This document shows, piece by piece, positions 26,070-36,500 of a stretch of 64,000 nt of DNA. Location of the stretch: NCBI RefSeq assembly GCF_002646595.1, contig NZ_PDUD01000005.1, positions 1-64,000 on the forward strand, written 5' to 3'. Source of the stretch: Flavilitoribacter nigricans DSM 23189 = NBRC 102662. Lineage in GTDB: Bacteria > Bacteroidota > Bacteroidia > Chitinophagales > Saprospiraceae. The position numbers and the translations under genes are program-made. Each line of letters starts with the position of its first letter. The first letter of the stretch is position 1. Below the pieces are notes generated by a model that was given only the letters and a program-made list of their open reading frames with translations, searched no databases and had not been told where the DNA came from.

Positions 26070-27614
26070 TCATAGCCATTTACGTTTTAATGATCTAAAA
26101 ATGGGACGGGCGAAGATCGCAAAGACCAGGGCGAGGCCGCCGATGAGGCGGAAAGCGCCACCGTCCTCTCCGAATTCGGAGCCCATGTAGCGGAGACCCA
26201 TGAGGGAAGAGATACAGATGATGAGGATGACCGTAAAATCAATTTCATTTTTGGAAGCGGTATGTTTGATGCGTTCGGTGGCCGCAACGGTGATGCGGGG
26301 TTCTTTGGCGAGGCGATCGACCATTTCGATGATGAAAAGCGGATTGCCCTGGGTATCCTCCCAGATGCGGTTTTTGAAGGATTCGAAATCCTCGATCCGA
26401 TCGAGCAGTGGCGAACTGAGTCGTTCGATGAGCAGGATGGCATCGGGGCGGGGGAGGGGCTGGAGCTCGATGAGCTCGAAATTGGAAAAGGCCGTGCGGT
26501 ATTCCATCCGGATGCGGCGGCCGGCGGCGATGATATGGAAATGATTCTTGAAGTTCTCCAGGATGCGAACACCCGATTTGGTGATATTGGTGACATCGTC
26601 GATGAGAATGGTGTATTCTTTCTCGCGGGTGACCTCGATGGCAAGTTCACAAAGGCGCTTGATACTTTCACGCGTAGCGATTCTGGTCTCGAACTGCTGG
26701 CGGGACTCCGTGCGGGAGACCATTTTCAAGATCTCCTCTTTATCGTTGTCGAATAATTCCAGCAATAGGCCGCCGAGCAACCTCTTGGGATACTGGAACT
26801 CATCCATACGGATGATATTTCCCTGCTGGTAGTTGTCCAGCAGATGCGTTTTGCCGATGCCCGGATCGCCCAGGAGCAGCGTATTCACCTTTTTAGCGGC
26901 CAGTTCGTAGAGTTGAGTAATTTCCCGACTTCGGCCCACGTGAAATTTTGTTAGTCCCGTTCTCGTATGGGTGATCGGAATTTCCGAAGGTGTACCTTTT
27001 GGGGGAGCGAATAAGCGCTGCCAGAAAGACGGTTGCCGCTCGATGCTGTCGATCGCCCGGCGGAGCTGCTGCTGTGGGACGTGCAGGTAGATCTCCGTGG
27101 TTTTTACACTTTTATGGCCGAGTAGTTCTTTAGCCACCCTGATGTCATTTCCCTTGCTGACCACATTACTGGCAAAGTGATGCCGAAGCATGTGGGGGTG
27201 GATCGCCTGGCCACTGTATTTTTTGATCCGTCGCCAGACACTGCGACGATCCAGGTGTGGTTTGGAAGAACCGCGGCCGGCGGGAAATACATACGCATCC
27301 GCCGAGTGATCCCTGAGTTTGGGCCAGTACTGCGCGAAAGCCTGGATGACATTATCCGTGAGTGGAATGAAGCGCAACTTATCTTTCTGGGATTTGCGCT
27401 TTTTCAGACTGCTGACCGTAAGCACCTTATTCTCAAAATCGAAGTCGCGGATCTGCAGGCGTACGACCTCGGTGACCCGGAGGCCGGCTTCCTGCATGAG
27501 GAGGACGATGAGTTTGTATTTGTAATTCCGATCGGCCCTCTGGTGGATCTGTTGCAACTGTGCTTCCGAAGGTAATTGGATTTGATGATAATTTGTTTTT
27601 GCTTGATCTGGCAT
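26070..27614 (-). CDS. Tyrosine recombinase-AAA ATPase-membrane fusion
   Basis: This is a 514-residue three-part protein. Residues 15-190 are a complete tyrosine recombinase catalytic domain: Arg46 (AGLRVTEV), a Lys in KKRKSQKDK, HPHMLRHHFA with His141 and Arg144, LGHKSVKTTEIYLHV with His167 and Tyr176. The usual N-terminal core-binding domain is missing. Residues 220-440 form an AAA/STAND-like ATPase (Walker A GDPGIGKT at 249-256, Walker B TILIDDV at 335-341, AAGR at 363-366). Two hydrophobic spans (about 460-475 and 486-502) end the chain, suggesting membrane anchoring. All catalytic residues are present, so strand exchange is possible. ATP- and membrane-linked control of recombination, perhaps plasmid multimer resolution, is inference. 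Confidence 0.85.
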   Translation of the reverse strand: MPDQAKTNYHQIQLPSEAQLQQIHQRADRNYKYKLIVLLMQEAGLRVTEVVRLQIRDFDFENKVLTVSSLKKRKSQKDKLRFIPLTDNVIQAFAQYWPKLRDHSADAYVFPAGRGSSKPHLDRRSVWRRIKKYSGQAIHPHMLRHHFASNVVSKGNDIRVAKELLGHKSVKTTEIYLHVPQQQLRRAIDSIERQPSFWQRLFAPPKGTPSEIPITHTRTGLTKFHVGRSREITQLYELAAKKVNTLLLGDPGIGKTHLLDNYQQGNIIRMDEFQYPKRLLGGLLLELFDNDKEEILKMVSRTESRQQFETRIATRESIKRLCELAIEVTREKEYTILIDDVTNITKSGVRILENFKNHFHIIAAGRRIRMEYRTAFSNFELIELQPLPRPDAILLIERLSSPLLDRIEDFESFKNRIWEDTQGNPLFIIEMVDRLAKEPRITVAATERIKHTASKNEIDFTVILIICISSLMGLRYMGSEFGEDGGAFRLIGGLALVFAIFARPIFRSLKRKWL

Positions 27615-27671
27615 AGATCCGATTTTTAGTAGTGGTTCCGCGGGAGAAAAAAAATGTGCCCGGGGGTATAG

Positions 27672-27703
27672 GGGGGCGACAGAATGCGGATTCTGTCACC
27701 CCC
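27672..27703. repeat. 14-bp inverted repeat upstream of recombinase
   Basis: GGGGGCGACAGAAT and ATTCTGTCACCCCC are inverted around a 4-bp centre (GCGG) with one mismatch. The repeat lies 58 bp before the recombinase start. It could be a recombination core site, an operator, or an RNA hairpin; on the minus strand the single mismatch is a G-U pair. Confidence 0.6.
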
Positions 27704-27924
27704 AGGTTTTTGGGGAAAGGGTGACTTGTTTTTGGTGAAATATTTTATTTGAACATTTTAATTTTTCAGATCTTTAAGTTGATGATGTGAGCCGTTTTAT
27801 TTTTCATTTTTCAAGTCAAAAAGGAAGCAAAGGACTCAGCAAAATATCTCACCCGCCTAACCCCGTACGATTGCTCTGCGATCACTTTCGTCTTAATGAA
27901 ATAAGCACGTCAGGTTATCATCAA

Positions 27925-28812
27925 TTACTGGAAGAACTTCACTTCGAACTCAAATCCGTCGGCTACGTTGCTGAGGCAATCCAGATAGCAGTCGGGGACC
28001 ACCACATCCAGAAGAAAGCGATCATTGAGGCGATTGCGGTGGACCTCCCAATCGGCCTGTTCGAGGCATTCATCCGCGAGGCCAATCCAGAGACTATAGG
28101 GAACAAGTTGCATGCTACTGGAGATCCGGAGCAGCGATTGACCGCTGCCCAATTGCGGATGTTGAACGATAGTCATGGAAAAGTCTTTAGGGCCGGGCTC
28201 CTGAAAGGCCAGATAACCAACGGTGGAGTGCCAGATGCCTGCCGGATCTCGTTGCGCCCTGAGGTGGACGATCTCCTGTTCCAGATCATAAAATCCGTGG
28301 AGATAAAAAGGAGTCGGCAGCACCGGGTAAGTATCCAGCAACTGGAACGCAAAGCGGATCGGCTCATCGGTCGATTTCAAGCACTCCCAATACGTACTGT
28401 CCAGTCGCGCGATGAGCAGATAATCCTTTTCCCGGGCGGTGGTGACCGTAAACTCGATGCCCGTAGCCGTATTTCCCGGATCGAGACAAGAAGCAGCAGC
28501 CAGCTGAAACCAGTTGGTGCGAATAGGGTAGGGGCTACGGATGATGATCTCCGGGAAATACTGAAATTGATTAGCGTAGAATCGGAAGGGAAGGTCCGTC
28601 TCAGCAATTGATTCCGGATGATAGTGCAGTTGTCCAAAACTATCCCGGCGGGCAAAATACTGGACGCCATCCTCATTCAGGATGCCATCGATCTGATAGT
28701 GAATTGGGCCCCAGTTATCCGGAGTAGTGCCGATCTCAGCAGGATCGTCTAAAGTGTTGCAAGAAGGGAAAAGCGCACAAAGTACGAGCGAAAAAATACA
28801 TACCGCTTTCAT
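27925..28812 (-). CDS. Uncharacterised exported lipoprotein
   Basis: This 295-residue protein begins MKAVCIFSLVLCALFPSC, a lipoprotein signal with Cys18. The mature part is beta-rich with scattered cysteines (AAASCLDPG, LADECLEQ, VVPDCYLDC) and no recognised domain. Its opening layout and size recall the lipoprotein at 6356-7210. It is a single gene with no obvious operon partner. An overlapping plus-strand frame is judged a shadow because it lacks family features and a good start. Confidence 0.6.
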   Translation of the reverse strand: MKAVCIFSLVLCALFPSCNTLDDPAEIGTTPDNWGPIHYQIDGILNEDGVQYFARRDSFGQLHYHPESIAETDLPFRFYANQFQYFPEIIIRSPYPIRTNWFQLAAASCLDPGNTATGIEFTVTTAREKDYLLIARLDSTYWECLKSTDEPIRFAFQLLDTYPVLPTPFYLHGFYDLEQEIVHLRAQRDPAGIWHSTVGYLAFQEPGPKDFSMTIVQHPQLGSGQSLLRISSSMQLVPYSLWIGLADECLEQADWEVHRNRLNDRFLLDVVVPDCYLDCLSNVADGFEFEVKFFQ

Positions 28813-29895
28813 GATTGGCAGTTAAGGTGAAAAAATGGTTTTCAGCGAGAAAATCAAATCATAGATCAAAAGGGAAGTGTCTACGAAAGATCTCCCGGGA
28901 CTTTTCCATTTTATTCTTAGCTACCGATGAGTGTTGAAGGCTATTGAGGACCTGGAAATGTGCGAGTAATGAAGATTCAGGTACCTCAGTACTAGCAAGA
29001 TAAGGATTTAGGATGATCTATTCAAACTATTTAGTTTATTTTTTATTTTACTCATTTATCTTTTTCTTTTCAGAAATAAATAAATGAGTAAAATCCTACA
29101 TTATAAAATGCAGGATGCTGCAAGTTATGGGATAATTACGCTCTCTTACGGAACAACGGTATACAGCATAGAATCCTGGCAGAAAATATGATTGATGAGA
29201 TGAATAGCAAATAGGGGATCAGCATTCCTCTGGGAGAATGAGAAATGTAAGTTTCAAACCGATCAGACAGACAGAGGATCGTGCGGTAGAATCTATTTAC
29301 CATTGCTGTTTCCAGTTGCCATGATCAAAACGGCAACGAAGAATAGGATTACAAAGATAACCATAAGACTTCTCCAGTATGTTTGTGAATGTACAGGTAA
29401 ATTGAGCGCTCTTTACCCTATTCTTACGCAGAAGATGGCGTGAGGTTCCGAAAATGAATGAATAAGCAACGCTCAGTAGTATCCGTACTTTCCTACTTAG
29501 AGAAGTATACTGACGTAAAATTGATTTGCGCAATCCAGAACAATTTAAGCACAGCATATAATGACCGAAGCAATTTGAGATTTTCCCAAACCACTTCGCG
29601 TCATGTATATCTTTTTTACCCATCAAGTCTGCTTCGCAGGTTTAGGAAGTGGTCTTTTCTTATGGTAAATTGAACAGGCTTACCGGTTTGGAAAATCAGA
29701 GCTGGCCATGGTATGTCCGAAGCGACGATTAAAACACCCGCTGATAGTTCATAAAAACCACCATCGTAAGTACCCACCGGGTGGATAGATATTGCAGTAT
29801 TCGGAAAAAATCAACAACCGCAATCAGGTGAGCCGGCTAAAATAACGTATAATAATTGAGCAGTTTCTAAAATAAAATAAATAAACAGCAGAACC
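28813..29895. other. 1.1-kb intergenic region
   Basis: Contains one inverted repeat (29045-29094) and a short plus/minus pair of open frames near 29300-29670 that do not look like real proteins. Otherwise nothing was recognised. It lies between divergent genes and should hold promoters for both. Confidence 0.5.
29045..29094. repeat. 15-bp inverted repeat
   Basis: ATTTTACTCATTTAT (29045-29059) and ATAAATGAGTAAAAT (29080-29094) are perfect inverses around a 20-bp spacer. They could form a hairpin or be a site left by a mobile element. Confidence 0.6.
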
Positions 29896-31041
29896 GTGAA
29901 AAAAACTCCAACAAAGGTTTTAACTATCCTGGTCGCCTTGGGATTTTCTATCGCATCCGCAGCGCAGCATACCGACAGTAACGATACCTATCATACGCAT
30001 GATCACGGCGTGGAAGCCGATCACCAGCATCATGAGCCCGAAACGGTGCCGGCACGTCTGGTTAGTGATAAGGCCAGACTGGTCACCGGCCAGGGCGATT
30101 TCATCTTTTCCTGGGACGAGAAATTAACGGCGGCATTTCCGGAAGCGGCTCTGGAGTTTGAGTCAGCGATGCATGGTGGCTTTAATGAAGACCCCGAGAC
30201 CGGTATCGTCTATACGGGTATTCCCGGCTACGGCTTATGTGCCATCAGTCCCGATCTTACCGAATGGACGGTCATTGGTACCGATGAACGCCTGAAAGAC
30301 AATATTCACGGAATCGTGTTCTTTGTACACAAGGGGAAAAAACACCTGGCCATAGCCCAGGAAGGAAAGAGAGTATTGGTCCTCAATATCGACGGCACCA
30401 TCGTCAGTGACGTACTCAAGCCCAGAGGGAATGAGTTTGATTTTGTACCCGCCAATGATTTCTTTTCTTCCGCGGAAAGCAATTTTGGCGTCACCGACGT
30501 CACTTATTTGGATGGCCGAATTTACGCCTCCCACGGATACTCAAAAGGAGACTTCATCCTGACGATCGAAGAGCGGGACGGTTCCTGGACCTGGGGAAAG
30601 CTCGCCTGGGGAGGTAAGGGTAAGGCTCCCGGTCAGTTCCAGACGGCGCACGGTGTTTATGCCTACGATGGTCATATTCTGGTAGCTAACCGGGCCGCCG
30701 GACAAGTTGTTAAGTTCAGACCGGACGGTGGGTTTGTGGAAATGTTCGATAATATTCCGGAAGGCAGCCTGGTGTGCAATGTGTCCTATGAAACCGAGCA
30801 TTTCTTTTTTAATGCCCTGCGACCAGTAGGCGAGGACCAAAAGTCGGCACCGATCTACGCCCACACGGGGAAAGACCTGGTTTCCACCATCGTACCCGGA
30901 GATCTGGACATTCCGGTTTTAACCAATATCCACCACGTCTGGCCTCATTTTGTGGAGGGCGAAAACGGATCCAAGCAATTGTACTTGCTGGTGCACGGGT
31001 GGAATAAAGGGAAATTCGCCGTATTGAAACTGGAGGAATAA
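29896..31041 (+). CDS. Exported beta-propeller (NHL/SMP-30-like) protein with His-rich N-terminus
   Basis: This 381-residue protein starts at GTG 29896 with a signal peptide (MKKTPTKVLTILVALGFSIASAAQ). The mature N-terminus is His-rich (HTHDHGVEADHQHHEPE), a likely metal-binding stretch. The rest shows repeated blade-like segments (GIVYTGIPGYGLCAIS, HGIVFFVHKGKKHLAIAQEG, GVYAYDGHILVANRAAGQVV) typical of six-bladed NHL or gluconolactonase-like propellers, probably periplasmic. The sulfatase gene follows after 22 bp, so the two form an operon, perhaps for sulfated polysaccharide use. Confidence 0.65.
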   Translation: MKKTPTKVLTILVALGFSIASAAQHTDSNDTYHTHDHGVEADHQHHEPETVPARLVSDKARLVTGQGDFIFSWDEKLTAAFPEAALEFESAMHGGFNEDPETGIVYTGIPGYGLCAISPDLTEWTVIGTDERLKDNIHGIVFFVHKGKKHLAIAQEGKRVLVLNIDGTIVSDVLKPRGNEFDFVPANDFFSSAESNFGVTDVTYLDGRIYASHGYSKGDFILTIEERDGSWTWGKLAWGGKGKAPGQFQTAHGVYAYDGHILVANRAAGQVVKFRPDGGFVEMFDNIPEGSLVCNVSYETEHFFFNALRPVGEDQKSAPIYAHTGKDLVSTIVPGDLDIPVLTNIHHVWPHFVEGENGSKQLYLLVHGWNKGKFAVLKLEE

Positions 31042-31063
31042 GGAAGGAGGTAAAACACCGGCA

Positions 31064-32545
31064 ATGAATCTGATCATCACCAGGTACTGCTCCATGCTCA
31101 TCGTCCTGCTTTCGCTGATCGGCTGTACGGGAGACCCGCAAACACCGCTGTCGGCAGAAGGCGAGGAATACCAGTCGCTAAATGTGTTACTCATCACCGC
31201 CGATGATCTGAATTATAACTCCGTAGGCGCCTACGGATGCCGGATCCCCGATATCACGCCACATATCGACCGCCTGGCCGCGGAGGGGATGCGGTTCACC
31301 AACGGCTTCGTCAACATTGCCATTTGTCAGCCGAGCCGGCAATCCATCATGACCGGGAGGTATCCGCACCGGAACGGCGCGCCGGGCTTTGACCCCATCA
31401 GCCGAAACGTGACCACTCTTCAGGAAGCCCTACAAGAGGTCGGTTATCTGAACGCCATTATCGGTAAAGAGGAGCATCTGAAACCGATGGATAAATTCTG
31501 CTGGGATTTTTGTATCCGAGAGGAAGACGTGGCTTCCGGACTCGGCATCGGCCGCGATCCGGAGCTTTACCACGATTATATCGCCAAATTCCTGGCAAAA
31601 GCAAAAAAGGAAAGCAAGCCCTTCTTTCTGATGGCCAACACGCACGATCCGCACCGGCCGTTTGCGGGGAGTGCTCAGGAGAAGCGCGCCTGGGGAGAGG
31701 ATCCGCCGAAATTTACCCGGAAAATAACGCCCGAAGAAATTACCGTCCCTGACTTTCTGCCGGATCTGCCGGAGGTGCGACAAGAGATCGCGGAGTATTA
31801 TACCTCCGTGTACCGCTGTGATCAGGTAGTCGGTGCGATCCTGCAGGCCCTGGACGAAAGCGGCTTCCGGGAAAATACCCTGGTCATGTTCATCAGCGAC
31901 AACGGGATATCCGTACCCTTCGCCAAAGGGAACTGTTACCTCAACAGTAATAAGACGCCCTGGATCATCCGGTGGCCCGGGCAGGTCCCCGCCGGAGCGG
32001 TGGACAGCACCCACTTTATTTCCGGAATAGATTATATGCCCACGATCCTCCATGCGCTGCACCTGTCCAAAGTACCGGACATGGACGGCTACTCCTTTCT
32101 CCCGGTCTTAAAAGGGCAGGAACAAAAACAACGGAACGTGGTCTTTACCCAGCTGCACAAGTTGTTTTCCGGCCGGGAATACCCCATGCGTTGCGTGCTT
32201 AACGGGGATTACGGCTACATTGCCAATTTTTGGGCAGACGGACAATTTCACTTCACCGGAGATGCCCTGAGCGGCAGAACCTTCCAGGCTATGAACGGAG
32301 CAGCAGCTTCCAATCCGGCAATCGCCGAACGGGTCGAACTCCTGAGGTTCCGTGTGAAGGAGGAATTCTACGATTTCCGGAATGATCCGGACGGACTCCA
32401 AAACCTGATCCATGATCCGGAACTGCAGGTAGAGCAGGAACGATTAAAGCGGCTGCTCCACGCTGAAATGAAAAGGAGTGATGACCCGCTCTTGTCAGCG
32501 TTCGAGGAAAGGTTTTTCGATAAGGGTGGAGACGGAGGGCATTGA
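31064..32545 (+). CDS. Sulfatase family lipoprotein
   Basis: This 493-residue protein has a lipobox (LLSLIGC, Cys21). The sulfatase hallmark NVLLITADDLN supplies metal-binding Asp47 and Asp48. CQPSRQSIMTGR contains Cys88 in the C-x-P-S-R motif that is converted to formylglycine. NTHDPHRPF and MFISDNG are further metal- and substrate-site motifs. Type I sulfatases hydrolyse sulfate esters of glycans or small molecules; the lipoprotein signal places it in the periplasm or on the outer membrane. The substrate is not readable from sequence; the pattern resembles heparan/N-sulfoglucosamine-type S1 enzymes. No maturase gene is in the window. Confidence 0.88.
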   Translation: MNLIITRYCSMLIVLLSLIGCTGDPQTPLSAEGEEYQSLNVLLITADDLNYNSVGAYGCRIPDITPHIDRLAAEGMRFTNGFVNIAICQPSRQSIMTGRYPHRNGAPGFDPISRNVTTLQEALQEVGYLNAIIGKEEHLKPMDKFCWDFCIREEDVASGLGIGRDPELYHDYIAKFLAKAKKESKPFFLMANTHDPHRPFAGSAQEKRAWGEDPPKFTRKITPEEITVPDFLPDLPEVRQEIAEYYTSVYRCDQVVGAILQALDESGFRENTLVMFISDNGISVPFAKGNCYLNSNKTPWIIRWPGQVPAGAVDSTHFISGIDYMPTILHALHLSKVPDMDGYSFLPVLKGQEQKQRNVVFTQLHKLFSGREYPMRCVLNGDYGYIANFWADGQFHFTGDALSGRTFQAMNGAAASNPAIAERVELLRFRVKEEFYDFRNDPDGLQNLIHDPELQVEQERLKRLLHAEMKRSDDPLLSAFEERFFDKGGDGGH

Positions 32546-33543
32546 AGTCCTCGGAAATGTTTTGTGGTAGTAAGACAAGAGCTCTTTAGGGGAAATGGCA
32601 AAAAAAGGGCTGGTTTGTTTTGTTGTGGTCAGCCGGTATAGGGTTACAGTTGTTTATTTACCTAAATATCTGGTAAAGCTTTTTTAACAAGTTGGGATTG
32701 TGAAATAATGCACTATTCCAGAATGATGTTAACTCAACCAATTTCCCGGCCCAATACCTTTCGCAAATCCAAATAAAGGGGATGTCTCCATCCATGCGAA
32801 ATTTCCCCACAGCTTTTCTCTTAGATTTGCCGACAATGGATGTGTGCGATATGTGGCTGCCGGTCTATTATATCCGGTATTTTCAGCTTTTCCAGGTGTT
32901 CGGACAGATCGAATAAGAGGAGTGGCGCAAAATAGAATTTGTACAGGCAATTATTATTGACATAAATCATTCATCCCTGAATGGCAAATAGATCCTTCAC
33001 ATCCCTCCGGGACTTCCACCCTTGATTCGCATGATTCATCCTTCATTTTAGGACTAGGACACAGTAAATTGAGGATAAGGATAAACAGGGTATAGTTGCG
33101 GGTTAGCGAGTTGGCTAACCCGCAATTCCAAAACGCTTTGACATCGAGAGATTGATCCCTACATCTTCTTGCTCTTGCTCTTTTGTGTTCCGGGCCAGGA
33201 CGACTCAAGATTAAATCTTAGGAAAGAAGCTGTCACCAACGCCCAAAAAATTGCCTGTTCTTTAAGACCTATTTGTCAATTTTTGAAGCGTTGGCGAAGC
33301 GTAAAAGGAGAGATAGCTTTAATTCCGAATTAACCTAAAGATAAGTGCAATGAAAAACATGTTTGTCTGCAAATAGCCCATCCCGGCTTATATCCTCACC
33401 AACACCCCTTTTGCAAGTATGAACCGGGGAGAATCGGGAACGAAAGTGTAATTAAGCCTGCGTTAAACCCCACATTTCACCTTCGAATTGAAGGAGCAAA
33501 AAGCGACATTTTGTGAATAACTGTATTTTACTTCCTAAAAACT
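32546..33543. other. 1-kb intergenic region with a perfect hairpin
   Basis: Apart from the hairpin at 33096-33125 nothing was recognised. Short frames here have no protein-like features. Confidence 0.5.
33096..33125. repeat. Perfect 12-bp hairpin
   Basis: TTGCGGGTTAGC and GCTAACCCGCAA flank a 6-base loop (GAGTTG). No T run follows on either side, so it is more likely an operator or structured RNA element than a terminator. Confidence 0.65.
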
Positions 33544-36500
33544 ATGCCCAGGTGGTTGATCCTAAAAATTCTCCTCTATTTTTTATTTGGAGCTTTCCCA
33601 TTAGCCCGGATAGCCGCTCAGTACAATCTCACCCATACTTATACGGTCCAGGACGGACTACCTTTTACCGAAATTTTCAAATGTACGGTCGCTTCCGACG
33701 GTAAGGTCTATTTTATTACCAATCTCGGGCATTTGATCCGTTACGATGGTGCTGAATTTAAACCACTCCATCAGGGGGTGCCATTCCCTTCGGATCGTTC
33801 GGTATTTGGATTTACCGCCGAAGATCGTTTCGGGGTATGGCTCGCTTTTGGAAGTCAAGTGCTGCGGGTGCAGGGTGACCAGGAATGGGTGATAGATCTT
33901 CCACCGGATCTGCAACAGCCGATCCAGAAGACCGAAGGAGCGCTTACTTTCTTCGATCAGAAAAATCGCGCCTATCGTTATGATCCTGACCGCAACACTT
34001 TTAAGATAGATTCGGTATTTGATGATCTGGTGGAATCCCTAGGAGATCCGGCCTATACCAGTTGGTATTTCGATTCGAAAAATTATTGGTTAATCTACCG
34101 GAACAGTACAGATACCGGACATCAGGTGGTACAGCTGAACCAACAATTCCAGATTGTATCAAAACCGGATTTTGGAGGTGGGGGTACTATCCGCAGCTGG
34201 TTTGCCCAACCCAATGGAATCAACTTGGCCATAAATATGGATATGCCGGGTCTTTCACCCCGTGCACTGGCAAAAGTGGATCAGGGTCATTTAATACCAA
34301 TAACAGGAAAGGACTGGAATGGAAAAGTCCGAAATCAATTTCTGGATTATATCCCATTTTATACACAGGAACGTTTGTTTTTTTACGGTCATCCACCGCC
34401 CGAGCACGCTTTATCGGAAGATGACTTTGAGATCTGGGAACTGAAGCAAGGAACGGAGGCCGAGTTAGTAGTGCGTATTCAGTTAAAGGCGCCCATAGTC
34501 GGATCGAGGCCCGATCTCGATCAGGCCGGGAATTTCTGGGTAGCTTCCCATTCCGGTTTAGTAAAGATCTTTTCCGCCTTCATGGGATGTTTTGAATCGC
34601 ACCCCAATATGGTCAGCGGTCTACACACCATCAATGAAGATCCGGAGGGCAATATTTATCTGGGAGCTTATCGTAACGGTTACGCAGTATTTGACGGGAA
34701 TTCTATCGTTCGCCCGCGCCAAACCGAGTTATTACCCTTCATGCCCGGCGGTTGGCGTGATGAACGGGGAATGATGTATTTTCTAAAGGAACAGCCCTAC
34801 GGTTTTTTTAGGTCTGATGGAAAGGAATGGGATATTCGCCCTTCCTATAAAGATGATCCACCTAGATTGATGCTCGGTTATTATATAACCCCCATACAAA
34901 AAGGGAAGGTGCTGGCTTTCGGATTAAGTGGAAAAGGGATCGGAATTATGCAGCCGCCTTTTCTGCCCGGCCAGCCCGTACGGTATATCGGCGAGGAAAA
35001 AGGAATGACCTTAGCCAATGTGCTCACCATCGCCGAGGATACCGGCGGTCGAGTATGGTACGGTCGAAGTTCGCAGGGGATCGGGGTGTATGATCCCCAA
35101 TTGGATACCGCCGTGACCTGGGAGATCACCAATGAAGGAGGCCTGGGAGCGATGAGTTTGCTAGTAGACTCCCGGGATAACCTATGGATGGGCACCCAAT
35201 ATGGTTTAGCTTTTCTGGAAAAACCAGATCGTTTTGATCTCCTGCACCAGGACGCCAATGATGCCCTTCAACTCCTTGACCTGCCCCAAGCTGGAAGGGG
35301 ATTAGTGACTTTTATTAAAGAATACCGCGGCCAGCTGATCTTCGGTAACAACCGTGGGTTTGGGTTGTTGGATCTCCATTCTTTTTATGAGCGAAATGAC
35401 CAGCCCTATGTAAAATTCTTTCCCACGAACCAATATCTGCCCGGCGGGGGATCAGAACAGAACGCTGTCTACATAGATACGAAAGGTAAAGTGTGGATGG
35501 GCAATGATCTCGGAGCGATAAGCATGGATCTCGATCTGCTTCCCCCGGATACCGTCGCCATTGGTCTGGACTCCATCCTATTCTACCACGGTGAAAATGA
35601 GCAGACGCCCGTCACGGAAGATCAGTTGATCATACCCCGGGGGCAAAGATATCTCCGTTTTGCCTGGACGCCGGAATTTGATGGGCAGTTGCATCCCAAT
35701 CACTGGCTGAATTACCAATTGGTCCTCGAAAGCGGGGGTACCGTCCTAACGGAGTCCTACATTACCAACCGGGACATTACCCTCGGCTACATCTCCCCCG
35801 GAAAACATCGCTTTTCGGTAGAGCTGTATAAAAACAACCTGCTACAAAAGCGATTCGACTACCAGCTGATCATTCCGCCGAACCTCGAAGAAACCTGGTG
35901 GTTCTGGGCGCTGGTCAGTGCCTTTATCACCCTGGCGGCCGGAGTGATCATGGGACTAGTCTATCGCAACAAGCGGCAGCACCAGCGCCACGAGCTGGCC
36001 ACGGCCCGTCTGAATCAGGAAAAGGAAGAATTACAGGTGCAGGCCATTACCAGTTCGCTCAATCCCCATTTTCTCAACAATACCTTGCACTGGGTACAGG
36101 CCAGGGTGCGCAAGGACACTACCGCCGGTGAGGTAATCGACAAACTAGCGGCCAACATCCGTACGGTCTTCACCCATAGCCGGGATAAGCGGGCCTTTCA
36201 TTCCCTCTGGGATGAATTGATCCTGGTAGAGAATTACCTCAAAATACAAGGAGAGCGATTTCGGGAAAGGTACCAGTACATTTTACCGGCTAAGGAAGAG
36301 CGTCTGCGATTTCGCCGGACCATGGTACCATTGATGCAGCTACAGATCCACATTGAGAACGCCATTGAGCACGGCCTGCGGCATCGCAAAGGCAGCACCG
36401 GAGTCACGGTCCGCCTGGAAGAGGAGGAAACGCATGTGTTACTCATCATTGAGGACGACGGTATCGGATACTCCAACGCAAAAAAACGGAGAATACGCAA

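Noticed and set aside
27787-28611. 274-codon plus-strand frame
   Set aside because: Antisense to a lipoprotein gene with a convincing signal peptide and start; composition looks like a shadow.
29297-29673. Short frames on both strands in the 28.8-29.9 kb gap
   Set aside because: They overlap each other, match no family and have unlikely composition.
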